Assembly (NCBI GenBank): GCA_039090855.1
Contig: CM077011.1
Coordinates: 15,439,001-15,503,000 of the forward strand
DNA length: 64,000 nucleotides
Origin: Macrothele yani
Taxonomy: Eukaryota > Arthropoda > Arachnida > Araneae > Macrothelidae
Direction: 5' to 3'
The notes below the pieces were generated by a model that ran no database searches, had not been told where the DNA came from, and was given only the letters and a program-made list of their open reading frames with translations. The position numbers and the translations under genes are program-made. Shown here in pieces: positions 10,078 through 22,340 of the stretch. The first letter of the stretch is position 1; each line of letters starts with the position of its first letter.

Positions 10078-11710
10078 ATGAGTGCCATATACCCGTCTAT
10101 ATCTCCTTCCTCTGCGCTTTCTTCGTCGTCTGTATCTTCCGTGACCACCATGAATGGTGTTCAGTCAAATAGTGTTGTGGTTTCGTCGCCAACTGTACCG
10201 CTGGTTACAAATTTGCCGGAGGCTGGGTCAGAGGTACCCAGCTCTTCTATTCCTGTGTCTCGTTCGTTCGCCGCGGCTGTGAGTGCGACTTCTACTTTAC
10301 ATAGTGCTTCTGTGTCTTCGCGACCAGAGTTTACACGTGTTGCTTCCGCTTTAAGGATAACATTACCACTCGACTCTCCTCAAGGTAAGGAACTTTCGTC
10401 TGCCTTACTTTTAAGTGTATTTGTTCCTGCTCTGCGCGACACCCCCTCCCCTAATATTTAAATGCTATTTCTAAAGTTGTACCCGGAGAAAGCATTGTGT
10501 CTATTATCCGCTTGGGAGGGGGTGTTGTCGTGCACTTCACTCATCAACAGGCGGTGGACAAAATCCTGGCTTTTGGCTTGGACATTGGTTCCGTACATCT
10601 CCAACCAGTTGCAGCAGCTCAAAGACCAGTGACTGTCACCTTGTCTCCAGTACCCACAGCTGTGCCTGACTCGGTATTAATTGATGCCCTTAACACCATG
10701 GGGCGAGTGGTTGGTACCACAAAGTACCTCCCAGCTGCTGCTCGCGACTCCCCCATGAAACATGTTCAGGGCGGTCGTCGTCAATACAGAGTCATCTTTC
10801 CAACCCCACAAGCAATAGTTAACCGGCCAACGACCCTGGAACTCATAACTGAAACCCGGACCTACATTTTCAATCTGTTTGCTGGCGTTCAGTGCTTCCG
10901 ATGCAAGGGTGAAGGTCACCTTGCATCGGCATGCCCACATTCCACAGCTGCTACTGTTCCAACTAAATCACTTGATGCTGCTGTTCCAGCGGGGACTCTG
11001 CCCACCGCTCCGGACTCTTCCCCCACTCTCCCCACTCAATCTGTTCCAGCTGCCGATCCTGGTTCCACCTCTGTCGTATCACCTCCAGTGGTCCGTGTTG
11101 CTTCGGCATCCACTGACCTGCAGGAATTTCCACCGTTGCCAGCGTCTGAAGGGGCCTCCACCCCCAAGGTTCAGCGGACCAAGAGGCAAAACTCCCCTGG
11201 CTCAGCGAACCGTCGTGCGAGTTCCTCGGACCGCCAGAAATCCAGGAAGACGGCTACATCCTCGTCACCTTCACCTGGACCGGCTCCTGTTACTTCTTCA
11301 GTTTCCATCTACAACCGTTTTACCTGTTTGCCGAACGATGATTCCATGGACGTTACCGATCCCGATTCTGAAGAAACTTTATTTGCTGAATCTGATGACG
11401 ACTCTCCTGCCCCCTCTCTGGTTGACATCACCTCTATGTTTGCTGACATTGAGGTGCCCTTAACTCCCTCTCATTCACAGATCTGTATGCCTTGATTGCT
11501 CGCCCCAGACGGGCGAAATTGATTACTCTCCCTTGTATAGCAAGTAAATTCTCTCACCTTCCGGAGATGCTAACCCAACTGACGTTCCTGCATGAGTTCT
11601 TATTAAATGTTGATCTGCCATCCGGGACAGAGCAGTACGCTCGCCGGTTGGCGTATTTACTTAAAGTTTTGAAGGCAGAACTGGAAGGTTGGATGCAGCC
11701 GCCCCAGTGA
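10078..11710 (+). pseudogene. LINE copy 1 ORF1 (nucleic-acid-binding Gag-like protein), frameshifted
   Basis: ORF1 proteins of such LINEs bind the element RNA and carry it to the target. Translation starts MSAIYPSISPSS at 10,078. The N-terminus is Ser/Thr/Pro/Ala-rich. The middle (about residues 125-265) contains GGGVVVHFTHQQAVDKILAF and then a CCHC zinc knuckle CFRCKGEGHLASACPH near 10,893-10,940. A Ser/Pro-rich stretch follows and a conserved C-terminal block (HLPEMLTQLTFLHEF). Comparison with copy 2 shows 1-nt losses at about 10,440-10,455 (C-run) and about 11,468. The intact length would be about 543 residues. It ends at TGA 11,708-11,710. Confidence 0.85.
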
Positions 11711-11712
11711 TG
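11708..11712 (+). promoter_or_regulatory. UGAUG stop-start overlap between ORF1 and ORF2
   Basis: The ORF1 stop TGA (11,708-11,710) shares its A with an ATG (11,710-11,712) in the ORF2 frame, directly before the endonuclease start MPSLNVLCFNCRGL. Such overlaps allow termination-reinitiation. Copy 2 has the same arrangement at 18,525-18,529. An upstream in-frame ATG at 11,689 is the alternative start. Confidence 0.65.
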
Positions 11713-14700
11713 CCTTCCCTAAATGTGCTCTGCTTTAACTGTAGAGGCCTTGCGTCTTCAGCCGCGAATGCTTTGGTCTTCGAGGACGTTCGTTTCCTGA
11801 GGACAGATATCCTCCTCTTCCAGGAGACGAACTGTTCCTTGGCGACCGGGTATTCCTGCTGGAGACGCTGGCCCTACGCTTTTTATCACAACTACCGGAC
11901 GCACATTGGGTCCGGTACAGCGATTGCATTCCGTACTCGGTTTCATTCTCTTCTTTCAGATATCGTTGAGTCACAGAGTCTGCTGGGCTCCTTTCAAGGT
12001 ATCTCCTTTAGTTATCTTTCCCGTCGTTTTCATGTTTTCAATTTGCATATGCCACAATCATCGGTTGATGCTGATGCTCTTCTTTCGCATTTGATTTCCC
12101 TTCTTTCCCAAATTCCTCCTTCTGAAATCGTTCTTATTGGTGGTGACTTCAACTGCACTCTCCAACCGGGTCTTGACCGTGATGGTTCCGGGGAGAGTCG
12201 CCTTAACCTTTCCTCCCAACTGTCTCAACTAGTTAGTAATTTTTGTCTCATTGACGCATTTCGTACCATCCACCCTCTGTCCCGTGAATTCACATGGTTT
12301 CCTCCGGCCGCCTTAGCGCATGCTGCGGCTCGTCTCGACCGGTTTTATGTTTCTAGTTTCCTCCACTCCTCCCTTGTTGAAGTAACCCATCATCCTTCTG
12401 TTTCCTCCGACCATCGTCCTGTTCTTCTGGAAATATTTTTGTCCTCTTTCTCTGTCCCCCCTCCCCGGTTTGGTCTCTCGATGATTTTCTCCTTTCCGAT
12501 CCCACGTTTCAGGCCGAAGTTCGTTCGATTATTTCTTCATCCATTTCTGAACTTCCTCTCACGGTTGACCCAGCAGCTCTGTGGCTTTCCACCAAACTTT
12601 CTATCCTATCGTTTGCACGTCAGTTCTCTTTTTCGTCCCGTTTTCACCGCTTTCATGATTTAACTATTCTTCACCGTAAACTACAGTTCCTTTCTCCTTC
12701 AGATCCATCGTTTGCAGCTCTTCAATCACAACTTCATAGCATTCTATCTTCCTTTGCTTCTTCGTCTCTTACCCGGTTAAAGTTTTCCAAGTTACATTTT
12801 CATGATGACCCGTTTCAACACCTTCGACATCTTGAATCCCACCGTGCTCTGAGTTCCAACATTTCTTTTCTCTCGCTTCCAGATGGCTCAACTGTTTCTG
12901 ATCCAGTGCAGATCTGTGATCGAACTTTTCAGTACTTCACTGATCGGTTTCGATTGCGGGTCCTGCCGCCTGCAGAGAATTCTCCATTATTATCACATCT
13001 TCCTCAGGTCCCGTCCTTTTTTTCCCCCTCCTTGGTTTCACCGATCTCTCCCTCGGAGGTTCGTTTTGCCATTTCTAGTCTGAATGACCGCTCCGCCCCT
13101 GGGGCTGACGGTCTTCCACTTTCTTTTTATAAAACCTTTCTTCCTGCTCTGCTTCCTCTTCTCGTTGCTTGTTTCAACTCGATCTTTTCTTCTTCGACTT
13201 TCGTTTCTTCTGACTTTGCTTTTGCTCTTCTCCGCCTAATTCCTAAAACTGGTAATCTTGGTCTTCTATCTAACTGGCGCCCCATCTCGATTCTTAACAC
13301 CGACTACAAGATCTTTGCGAAAATTCTGGCTCTTCGCCTTAACCCTGTTCTACAATTTATTATTCATCCTGACCAAACTTATACGATCCCTTCCCGTTCG
13401 ATTGCAACTAACATCACTACCATCCGTGATTTACACTCTCTTGCTTCCCGTCTTTCTGAACCTCTTGCTATTTTTAACCTAGATCAGAAACAAGCATTCG
13501 ATTCTGTCCATCATTCTTATCTTTTCTCTGTTCTTCGTCACTTTGGCTTTCCTTCCCTTTTCTGTCAGGCACTTTCCAATCTATATTCCCATTCTTACTT
13601 TCGTGTTCGGACCTCTTCTTTTATGACGGCTGCTATTCCTTTTGCAAGCGGTATCCGGCAGGGTTGTCCCCTGTCGGGTCAACTGTTTGCCCTCACGTTT
13701 GAACCACTTCTTATTTCCCTTCGATCTCGTTTGCTGGCAGGCATTCCGCGTGGTGTGGCCTCCACACGGCACCATCGCGTGGTTTTGTCGGCCTATGCGG
13801 ACGACCTTACTCTTTTTTTACGTTCCCAACAGGCTTTTGGTGTTATTTTATCTACCTATACTGAGTATGCTTCAATTTCAGGTGCAGCCCTTAATACCTC
13901 TAAATCTGTTGGCTTGTGGGCTGGCTCGTGGTCGTCCCGCGGCGACCGCCCTTGGGGTGCCCGGTGGTCGACCACGGTCATCAAACTTCTTGGAGTGTTC
14001 ATCGGGAACCCGGTGGCGGTTGCTGCCGCCACTTGGTCCCCTTTGGTGCAGGACATGAATCGACGCCTTGCCCCTTTTCGCCGTTTGAAACCGTTTCTTT
14101 CTTTTTTAGCAGGTCGCATCTTCTTTCCGCTTTTCTTCTTCCGGCCCTTTCTCATACTTGGTTTGCTCATTTCCCTCCTCCCCTCTTTCTTCGTCACGTT
14201 CAATGTCTTTTTACAAATTTTATTTGGGATGTCGTACATTGGGTTCATCGATCCACGCTTGTCCTTCCGGTTTCTTTTGGTGGTCTTGCCCTTCCGGATT
14301 TGTCCCTTAAATCGAACGCTTTCCATCTCCAACATTTTTTGAGGATTTTTTCCCTTCCTTGCGGTTCTTCGATTACTATAATTGACACTTTGCTCTTTCC
14401 ACGAAGTCCTTTTCTTTCTCTAGCTACTTTTATCAGCATGGACCTCTTTCCACTCATTCCCAATCACTTTCCCGCTACTTACCGTACCGTTTTCTCCCTC
14501 TGGCACTCCTTATGTCCAGTCCGCCTCCCCCAGCTTCGACTAACAATCTCCTTGCGGAACCACTTTTCTTCTCCTCTGCCCTTCGTTCTCCAAATTCTCA
14601 GTCCCTGAACTTCTCCACTTGGTTTGCAAGTAGCGTCGTTCAGGTTTCTCAACTTTTTGATTCTTCTCTTCACTGGAAATCTTTTGATCGCCTTTCCTCT

Positions 14701-15525
14701 CTGTTACGTGATACCACTCAGCATCGTGCACAGTTCTGTCTTATTCAATCCTGTCTTATTCGTCTTTATCCTTTACTTGTCAATTCTATTGGCCTCATTC
14801 AGTCTTCCGCCCCGTCGCTCAGTCTTCCCTTTCTTCTCTACTTAAACGATTCTCCATTTTTACCCCATCAAGTTACAACCAAGCTTCTTTATTCGCATTT
14901 TCTTACCAATTTCACAGCTCCATTAGCAATTCCTTCTGTTTCAGCTACAGATCTTCCAGGTACATGGAGTGATCCATCGACTTCACTGGCTTCCCCGAAA
15001 GCCCGGGACATTCATTGGCTGCACCTACACCGTCGGTTGCTCACTCCGCGTACCCTTCATCGTTTTCGTCATTTGGCTTCCCCGCTTTGCTTCTTTTGTT
15101 CTACACTTGGTGATGTGTCACATTCCTATGATTCTTGTCTGGTGTTGCAGCCCTTGTTTTCGATTATGTTTTCCCTTCTTTCCAAAGTTTGCCCTTGTCC
15201 TCATACAATGTTCCATTTTTATTTCCTCCGACGCCATTCTCCCCCTGTAGATGTCCACAGTTCTGTCTGTGCATTCATCATTCTCCAAGCGAAGTTGACG
15301 ATTTATTTGTTTTACCACTCAAGCGTGGATCGAGCTTCTCTCCGGCGTTATCATCCGGCCCGGGTGTTTTTGTGCAGGAGGTACCGATCATCCATCAGAT
15401 CGGTCCTCCAACTTGAGTATGACATGGCGCGGGTTCGGCAGGATGTGCCTGCCTTTTTCTCTCTCTGGTCTCCATATTTGTCATGGTTTCATGTTTCTGC
15501 AGGCATTATTGCTCTCCTCCCATAG
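11710..15525 (+). pseudogene. LINE copy 1 ORF2 (endonuclease-reverse transcriptase), frameshifted
   Basis: ORF2 nicks the target and reverse-transcribes the element RNA at the nick. An apurinic-type endonuclease comes first: VLCFNCRGL, LLFQETN, GGDFNC (near 12,140) and SSDHRPV (near 12,405). The reverse transcriptase follows (about 13,060-13,850): NDRSAPGADGLP, NWRPISILNTDYKI, GIRQGCPLSG and the catalytic AYADD. A C-terminal CX2CX7HX4C finger (CFFCSTLGDVSHSYDSC) lies near 15,090-15,140. Frameshifts fall at a C-run near 12,460 (also in copy 2), near 14,105 (private, T-run) and near 14,530. The intact protein would have about 1,270 residues. Motifs fit the L1/Tx1 group; no RNase H domain was seen. 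Confidence 0.88.
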
Positions 15526-16879
15526 CCAGAGTTTATTATATTTATATTTATTTATTTTTTATTGGTGTTTTTTTGTTTAGTGCATAATTTTTGTACATAC
15601 CGTAGATCTGTGTCAGTGGGTTAGTGTCTCCTTTAGTTTATCTTCTTGTTGCTTTCCGTGCACACACATTCCCGTTAATTTGTTGTCGGTAGCGTTTACT
15701 GACTTTTTCTTTTCTTTTATTTTATTTTCCGTCGGCCTCAAGCCTTTGGTCGACAAACTTTTTTGTGTGCCGGCTAAGCGTTTTGGTATTTTCTGTTTAT
15801 TGTTTACTGTTACCAAGGTGTTTTATGTTGTTTTGTTGATGTTGATTGCATTTTTGCTGTGGCATGCACATTGTCTGATGTGTTTTTGTTTTGTTTTTTG
15901 TTGCTCAAGTGTCGGCTTTTTTTCTAGTTTGCTTTTGGTGTCGTTCACCTATTTTATATTTATTACTCGTCGGTTTCACACAGTTTACTGTTGCACGGTT
16001 TTGTGTTTAATGTTGTGGTTGTTTTTATTTTTTTGTTTTAACTTTTTTTCTTGCTGAACGGGTACTGCTGGCGCGTGGTACCGAGGGGTTTTTTTGTGTG
16101 TTGGTTCTGAACCTTACCGACGTGTTTCTTGATTTTGTTTGTGTAATCGGTGTTTATTTTTGTGGTTAGTGCTGTGCATACAGTGCGAATTCACTGTTTC
16201 GACCCGAATTTATTTGGTGGTGATGCTTGTCTGCAAGTTTAACTCCTGTGTTCTTTTTCACAAAGTTTTCATGGTGTTATTTGTGTATTGTGCATTCTTT
16301 ATTGTGTTCATGGTGCTATTTGTATATTGTGCATTGTGTGTTAATTTCTTGGTGATATTTGAATATTGTGCTTTGTGTGTTGTGTTAATGGTACGGGGTG
16401 TTAGTTTCTAGTGGTTGTTTTTTTCTCTGTGTTGCTGTCGGTCTTACTGACCGAGATACGCTTTAAATGTAAATTTTTGTTGTTCGTCGGCTTACAGCCA
16501 TTTGTCAACGCATTTCTCCGAACTACCAGGTTTTGTTTTTTTTCGGCTGCAGCTTGTTGTCGGACCGTGTGTGTGTTTGTTTTTTTTTCCCTTGACAGTT
16601 TTGACAAACTCGGCTGACTTTTCTTTACCGCCTTGCTTCATTAGTGGTCTGTCCTGTATGTATTGTTTGTTGTGCAACTGTTTTCTTTTTATCTTGCCGT
16701 GTGTTATTCTTCAACTTGCTCTGATGTCGTCTGCTTCTTCCTGTAGAATACTCTGTTTATTGCGATATTGATTGTGTATTGTTATTGTCGTTGCCGGTGA
16801 GTTATTGTGCAATTTTTTTTCCCGGTGAAAATTTGTGTTTGTATGTTGTCTTTTTTTGTAAATAAATGCTCTTTTGAAG
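15526..16879 (+). other. LINE copy 1, 3' UTR
   Basis: T- and G-rich 1.35 kb with local repeats such as TTTGTGTATTGTGCATTCTTT iterated between about 16,270 and 16,390, and two similar CGTCGGC...AGCC words near 15,730 and 16,485 that might form stem-loops. AATAAA at 16,861-16,866 lies 13 nt before the end. There is no poly(A). Confidence 0.7.
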
Positions 16880-16895
16880 TACTACCTCCACCAGC

Positions 16896-18527
16896 ATGAG
16901 TGCCATATACCCGTCTATATCTCCTTCCTCTGCGCTTTCTTCGTCGTCTGTATCTTCCGTGACCACCATGCATGGTGTTCAGTCAAATAGTGTTGTGGTT
17001 TCGTCGCCAACCGTACCGCTGGTTACAAATGTGCCGGAGGCTGGGTCAGAGGTACCCAGCTCTTCTATTCCTGTGTCTCGTTCGTTCGCCGCGGCTGTGT
17101 GCGACTTCTACTTTACATAGTGCTTCTGTGTCTTCGCGACCAGAGTTTACACGTGTTGCTTCCGCTTTAAGGATAACATTACCACTCGACTCTCCTCAAG
17201 GTAAGGAACTTTCGCCTGCCTTACTTTTAAGTGTATTTGTTCCTGCTCTGCGCGACACCCCCCTCCCCCAATATTTAAATGCTATTTCTAAAGTTTTACC
17301 CGGAGAAAGCATTGTGTCTATTATCCGCTTGGGAGGGGGTGTTGTCGTGCACTTCACTCATCAACAGGCGGTGGACAAAATCCTGGCTTTTGGCTTGGAC
17401 ATTGGTTCCGTACATCTCCAACCAGTTGCAGCAGCTCAAAGACCAGTGACTGTCACCTTGTCTCCAGTACCCACAGCTGTGCCTGACTCGGTATTAATTG
17501 ATGCCCTTAACACCATGGGGCGAGTGGTTGGTACCACAAAGTACCTCCCAGCTGCTGCTCGCGACTCCCCCTGAAACATGTTCAGGGCGGTCGTCGTCAA
17601 TACCGAGTCATCTTTCCAACCCCACAAGCAATAGTTAACCGGCCAACCACCCTGGAACTCATAACTGAAACCCGGACCTACATTTTCAATCTGTTTGCTG
17701 GCGTCCAGTGCTTCCGATGCAAGGGTGAAGGTCACCTTGCATCGGCATGCCCACATTCCACAGCTGCTACTGTTCTAACTCAATCACTTGATGCTGCTGT
17801 TCCAGCGGAGACTCTGCCCACCGCTCCGGATTCTGCCCCCACCCTCCCCACTCAATCTGTTCCAGCTGCCGTTTCTGGTTCCACCTCTGTCGTATCACCT
17901 CCAGTGGTCCGTGTTGCTTCGGCATCCACTGACCTGCAGGAATTTCCACCGTTGCCAGCGTCTGAAGGGGCCTCCACCCCCAAGGTTCAGCGTACCAAGA
18001 GGCAAAACTCCCCTGGCTCAGCGAACCGTCGTGCGAGTTCCTCGGACCGCCAGAAATCCAGGAAGACGGCTACATCCTCGTCATCTTCACCTGGACCGGC
18101 TCCTGTTACTTCTTCAGTTTTCATCTACAACCGTTTTACCTGTTTGCCGAACGATGATTCCATGGACGTTACCGATCCCGATTCTGAAGAAACTTTATTT
18201 GCTGAATCTGATGACGACTCTCCTGCCCCCTCTCTGGTTGACATCACCTCTATGTTTGCTGACATTGAGGTGCCCTTAACTCCCCTCTCATTCACAGATC
18301 TGTATGCCTTGATTGCTCACCCCAGACGGGCGAAATTGATTACTCTCCCTTGTATAGCGAGTAAACTCTCTCACCTTCCGGAGATGCTAACCCAACTGAC
18401 GTTCCTGCATGAGTTCTTATTAAATGTTGATCTGCCATCCGGGACAGAGCAGTACGCTCGCCGGTTGGCGTATTTACTTAAAGTTTTGAAGGCAGAACTG
18501 GAAGGTTGGATGCAGCCGCCCCAGTGA
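16896..18527 (+). pseudogene. LINE copy 2 ORF1, frameshifted
   Basis: Same architecture as copy 1 ORF1: MSAIYPSISPSS start, Ser/Pro-rich N-terminus, CFRCKGEGHLASACPH zinc knuckle near 17,710-17,757 and conserved C-terminus. Here the segment around 17,260 is intact, as is the end (frame open 17,904-18,527 through the stop). The frame is broken by a 2-nt loss at about 17,096 (GCTGTGTGCG against GCTGTGAGTGCG in copy 1) and a 1-nt loss at about 17,571 that creates TGA. The two copies thus have complementary lesions. Confidence 0.85.
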
Positions 18528-21500
18528 TGCCTTCCCTAAATGTGCTCTGCTTTAACTGTAGAAGCCTTGCGTCTTCAGCCGCGAATGCTTTGGTCTTCGA
18601 GGACGTTCGTTTCCTGAGGACAGATATCCTCCTCTTCCAGGAGACGAACTGTTCCTTGGCGACCGGGTATTCCTGCTGGAGACGCTGGCCCTACGCTTTT
18701 TATCACAACTACCGGACGCACATTGGGTCCGGTACAGCGATTGCATTCCGTACTCTGTTTCATTCTCTTCTTTCAGATATCGTTGAGTCACAGAGTCTGC
18801 TGGGCTCCTTTCAAGGTATCTCTTTTAGTTATCTTTCCCGTCGTTTTCATGTTTTCAATTTGCATATGCCACAATCATCGGTTGATGCTGATGCTCTTCT
18901 TTCGCATTTGATTTCCCTTCTTTCCCAAATTCCTCCTTCTGAAATCGTTCTTATAGGTGGTGACTTCAACTGCACTCTCCAACCGGTTCTTGACCGTGAT
19001 GGTTCCGGGGAGAGTCGCCTTAACCTTTCCTCCCAACTGTCTCAACTAGTTAGTAATTTTTGTCTCATTGACGCATTTCGTACCAGCCACAATCTGTCCC
19101 GTGAATTCACATGGTTTCCTCCGGCCGCCTTAGCGCATGCTGCGGCTCGTCTCGACCGGTTTTATGTTTCTAGTTTCCTCCACTCCTCCCTTGTTGAAGT
19201 AACCCATCATCCTTCTGTTTCCTCCGACCATCGTCCTGTTCTTCTGGAAATATTTTTGTCCTCTTTCTCTGTCCCCCCTCCCCGGTTTGGTCTCTCGATG
19301 ATTTTCTCCTTTCCGATCCCACTTTTCAGGCCGAAATTCGTTCGATTATTTCTTCATCTATTTCTGAACTTCCTCTCACGGTTGACCCAGCAGCTTTGTG
19401 GCTTTCCACCAAACTTTCTATCCTATCGTTTGCACGTCAGTTCTCTTTTTCGTCCCGTTTTCACCGCTTTCATGATTTAACTACTCTTCACCGTAAACTA
19501 CAGTTCCTTTCTCCTTTAGATCCATCGTTTGCAGCTCTTCAATCACAACTTCATAGTATTCTATCTTCCTTTGCTTCTTCGTCTCTTACCCGGTTAAAGT
19601 TTTCCAAGTTACATTTTCATGATGACCCGTTTCAGCACCTTCGACATCTTGAATCCCAACGTACTCTGAGTTCCAACATTTCTTTTCTCTCGCTTCCAGA
19701 TGGCTCAACTGTTTCTGATCCAGTGCAGATCTGTGATCGAACTTTTCAGTACTTCACTGATCGGTTTCGATTGCGGGTCCTGCCGCCTGCAGAGAATTCT
19801 CCATTATTATCACATCTTCCTCAGGTCCCGTCTTTTTTTTCCCCTCCTTGGTTTCACCGATCTCTCCCTCGGAGGTTCGTTTTGCCATTTCTAGTCTGAA
19901 TGACCGCTCCGCCCCTGGGGCTGACGGTCTTCCACTTTCTTTTTATAAAACCTTTCTTCCTGCTCTGCTTCCTCTTCTCGTTGCTTGTTTCAACTCGATC
20001 TTTTCTTCTTCGACTTTTGTTTCTTCTGATTTTGCTTTTGCTCTTCTCCGCCTAATTCCTAAAACTGGTAATCTTGGTCTTCTATCTAACTGGCGCCCCA
20101 TCTCGATTCTTAACACCGACTATAAGATTTTTGCAAAAATTCTGGCCCTTCGCCTTAACCCTGTTCTACAATTTATTATTCATCCTGACCAAACTTATAC
20201 GATCCCTTCCCGCACGATTGCAACTAACATCACTACCATCCGTGATTTACACTCTCTTGCTTCCCGTCTTTCTGAACCTCTCGCTATTTTTAACCTAAAT
20301 CAGAAACAAGCATTCGATTCTGTCCATCATTCTTATCTTTTCTCTGTTCTTCGTCACTTTGGCTTTCCTTCCCTTTTCTGTCAGGCACCTTCCAATCTAT
20401 ATTCCCATTCTTCCTTTCGTGTTCGGACCTCTTCTTTTATGACGGCTGCTATTCTTTTTGCAAGCGGTATCCGGCAGGGTTGTCCCCTGTCGGGACAACT
20501 GTTTGCCCTCACGTTTGAACCACTTCTTATTTCCCTTCGATCTCGTTTGCTGGCAGGCATTCCGCGTGGTGTGGCCTCCACACGGCACCATCGCGTGGTT
20601 TTGTCGGCCTATGCGGACGACCTTACTCTTTTTTTACGTTCCCAACAGGCTTTCGGTGTTGTTTTGTCTACCTATACTGAGTATGCTTCAATTTCAGGCG
20701 CGGCCCTTAATACCTCTAAATCTGTTGGCTTGTGGGCTGGCTCGTGGTCGTCCCGCGGCGACCGCCCTTGGGGTGCCCGGTGGTCGACCACGGTCATCAA
20801 ACTTCTTGGAGTGTTCATCGGGAACCCGGTGGCTGTTGCTGCCGCCACTTGGTCCCCTTTGGTGCAGGACATGAATCGACGCCTTGCCCCTTTTCGCCGT
20901 TTGAAACCGTTTCTTTCTTTTTTTAGCAGGTCGCATCTTCTTTCCGCTTTTCTTCTTCCGGCCCTTTCTCATACTTGGTTTGCTCATTTCCCTCCTCCCT
21001 TCTTTCTTCGTCACGTTCAATGTCTTTTTACAGATTTTATATGGGATGTCGTACATTGGGTTCATCGATCCACGCTTGTTCTTCCGGTTTCTTTTGGTGG
21101 TCTTTCCTTTCCGGATTTGTCCCTTAAATCGAACGCTTTCCATCTCCAACATTTTTTGAGGATTTTTTCCCTTCCTTGCGGTTCTTCGATTACTATAAGT
21201 GACACTTTGCTCTTTCCGCGAAGTCCTTTTCTTTCTCTGGCTACTTTTATCCGCATGGACCTCTTTCCACTCATTCCCAATCACTTTCCCGCTACTTACC
21301 GTACCGTTTTCTCCCTCTGGCACTATTTATGTCCAGTCCGCCTCCCCCGCTTCGACTAACGATCTCCTAGCGGAACCGCTTTTCTTCTCCTCTGCCTTTC
21401 GTTCTCCAAATTCTTAGTACCTGAACTTCTCCACTTGGTTTGCAAGTGGCGTCGTTCAGGTTTCTCAACTTTTTGATTCTTCTCTTCACTGGAAATCTTT

Positions 21501-22340
21501 TGATCGCCTTTCCCCTCTGTTACTTGATACCCCTCAGCACCGTGCACAGTTCTGCCTTATTCAATCCTGTCTTATTCGTCTTTATCCTTTACTTGTCAAT
21601 TCTATTGGCTTCATTCCGTCTTCCGCCCCGTCGCTCAGTCTTCCCTTTCTTCTCTACTTAAACGATTCTCCATTTTTACCCCATCAAGTTACAGCCAAGC
21701 TCCTTTATTCGCATTTTCTTACCAATTTCACAGCTCCATTAGCAATCCCTTCTGTTTCAGCTACAGATCTTCCAGGTACGTGGAGTGATCCATCGACTTC
21801 CTGGCTTCCCCGAAAGCCAGGGACATTCATTGGCTACACCTACACCGTCGGTTGCTCACTCCGCGTACCCTTCATCGTTTCCGTCTTTTGGCTTCCCCGC
21901 TTTGCTTCTTTTGTTCTACACTTGGTGATGTGTCACATTCCTATGATTCTTGTCTGGTGTTGCAGCCCTTGTTTTCGATTATGTTTTCCCTTCTTTCCAA
22001 AGTTTGCCCTTGTCCTCATACAATGTTCCATTTTTATTTCCTCAGACGCCATTCTCCCCCTGTAGATGTCCACAGTTGTGTTTGTGCATTCATCATTCTC
22101 CAAGCGAAGTTGACGATTTATTTGTTTTACCACTCAAGCGTGGATCGAGCTTCTCTCCGGCGTTATCATCCGGCCAGGGTGTTTTTGTGCAGGAGGTACC
22201 GATCATCCATCAGATCGGTCCTCCAACTTGAGTATGACATGGCGCGGGTTCTGCAGGATGTGCCTGCCTTTTTCTCTCTCTGGTCTCCATATTTGTCATG
22301 GTTTCATGTTTCTGCAGGCATTATTGCTCTAATCCCGTAG
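18527..22340 (+). pseudogene. LINE copy 2 ORF2 (endonuclease-reverse transcriptase), frameshifted
   Basis: Endonuclease motifs (GGDFNC, SSDHRPV) are intact in 18,527-19,265. The shared frameshift in the C-run at about 19,272-19,283 follows. A private 1-nt loss in the T/C run at about 19,832-19,845 precedes the RT domain. That domain is open from 19,848 to 21,359, with NWRPISILNTDYKI, GIRQGCPLSG, AYADD and the thumb region intact. A 1-nt loss near 21,350 and a TAG at about 21,415 break the remainder before the C-terminal CCHC-like finger near 21,910-21,955. The final stretch (21,852-22,340) is open. Codon use is T/C-rich as in copy 1. Confidence 0.87.

Larger units (their letters stand above)
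9832..16879 (+). mobile_element. Tx1/L1-like non-LTR retrotransposon, copy 1 (upstream member of dimer)
   Basis: A nearly complete ~7.05-kb LINE: a ~246-bp 5' UTR, ORF1 with a zinc knuckle, ORF2 with endonuclease and reverse transcriptase, and a ~1.35-kb T/G-rich 3' UTR ending AATAAATGCTCTTTTGAAG with no poly(A). Copy 2 begins at the very next base (16,880), with no SINE sequence between them. The sense strand is strikingly pyrimidine-rich. Several 1-nt frameshifts, mostly in homopolymers, break both ORFs. Clade assignment (Tx1 group of L1) rests on the RT motifs and the C-terminal CCHC. Confidence 0.9.

Noticed and set aside
10879..11463. Pro/Leu-rich frame overlapping LINE ORF1
   Set aside because: Alternative frame of ORF1; the zinc-knuckle frame is the real one.
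13856..14335. Long antisense open frames rich in Lys and Arg (also 20,694-21,323 minus)
   Set aside because: They are shadows of the pyrimidine-rich LINE ORF2 on the opposite strand; no known domain.
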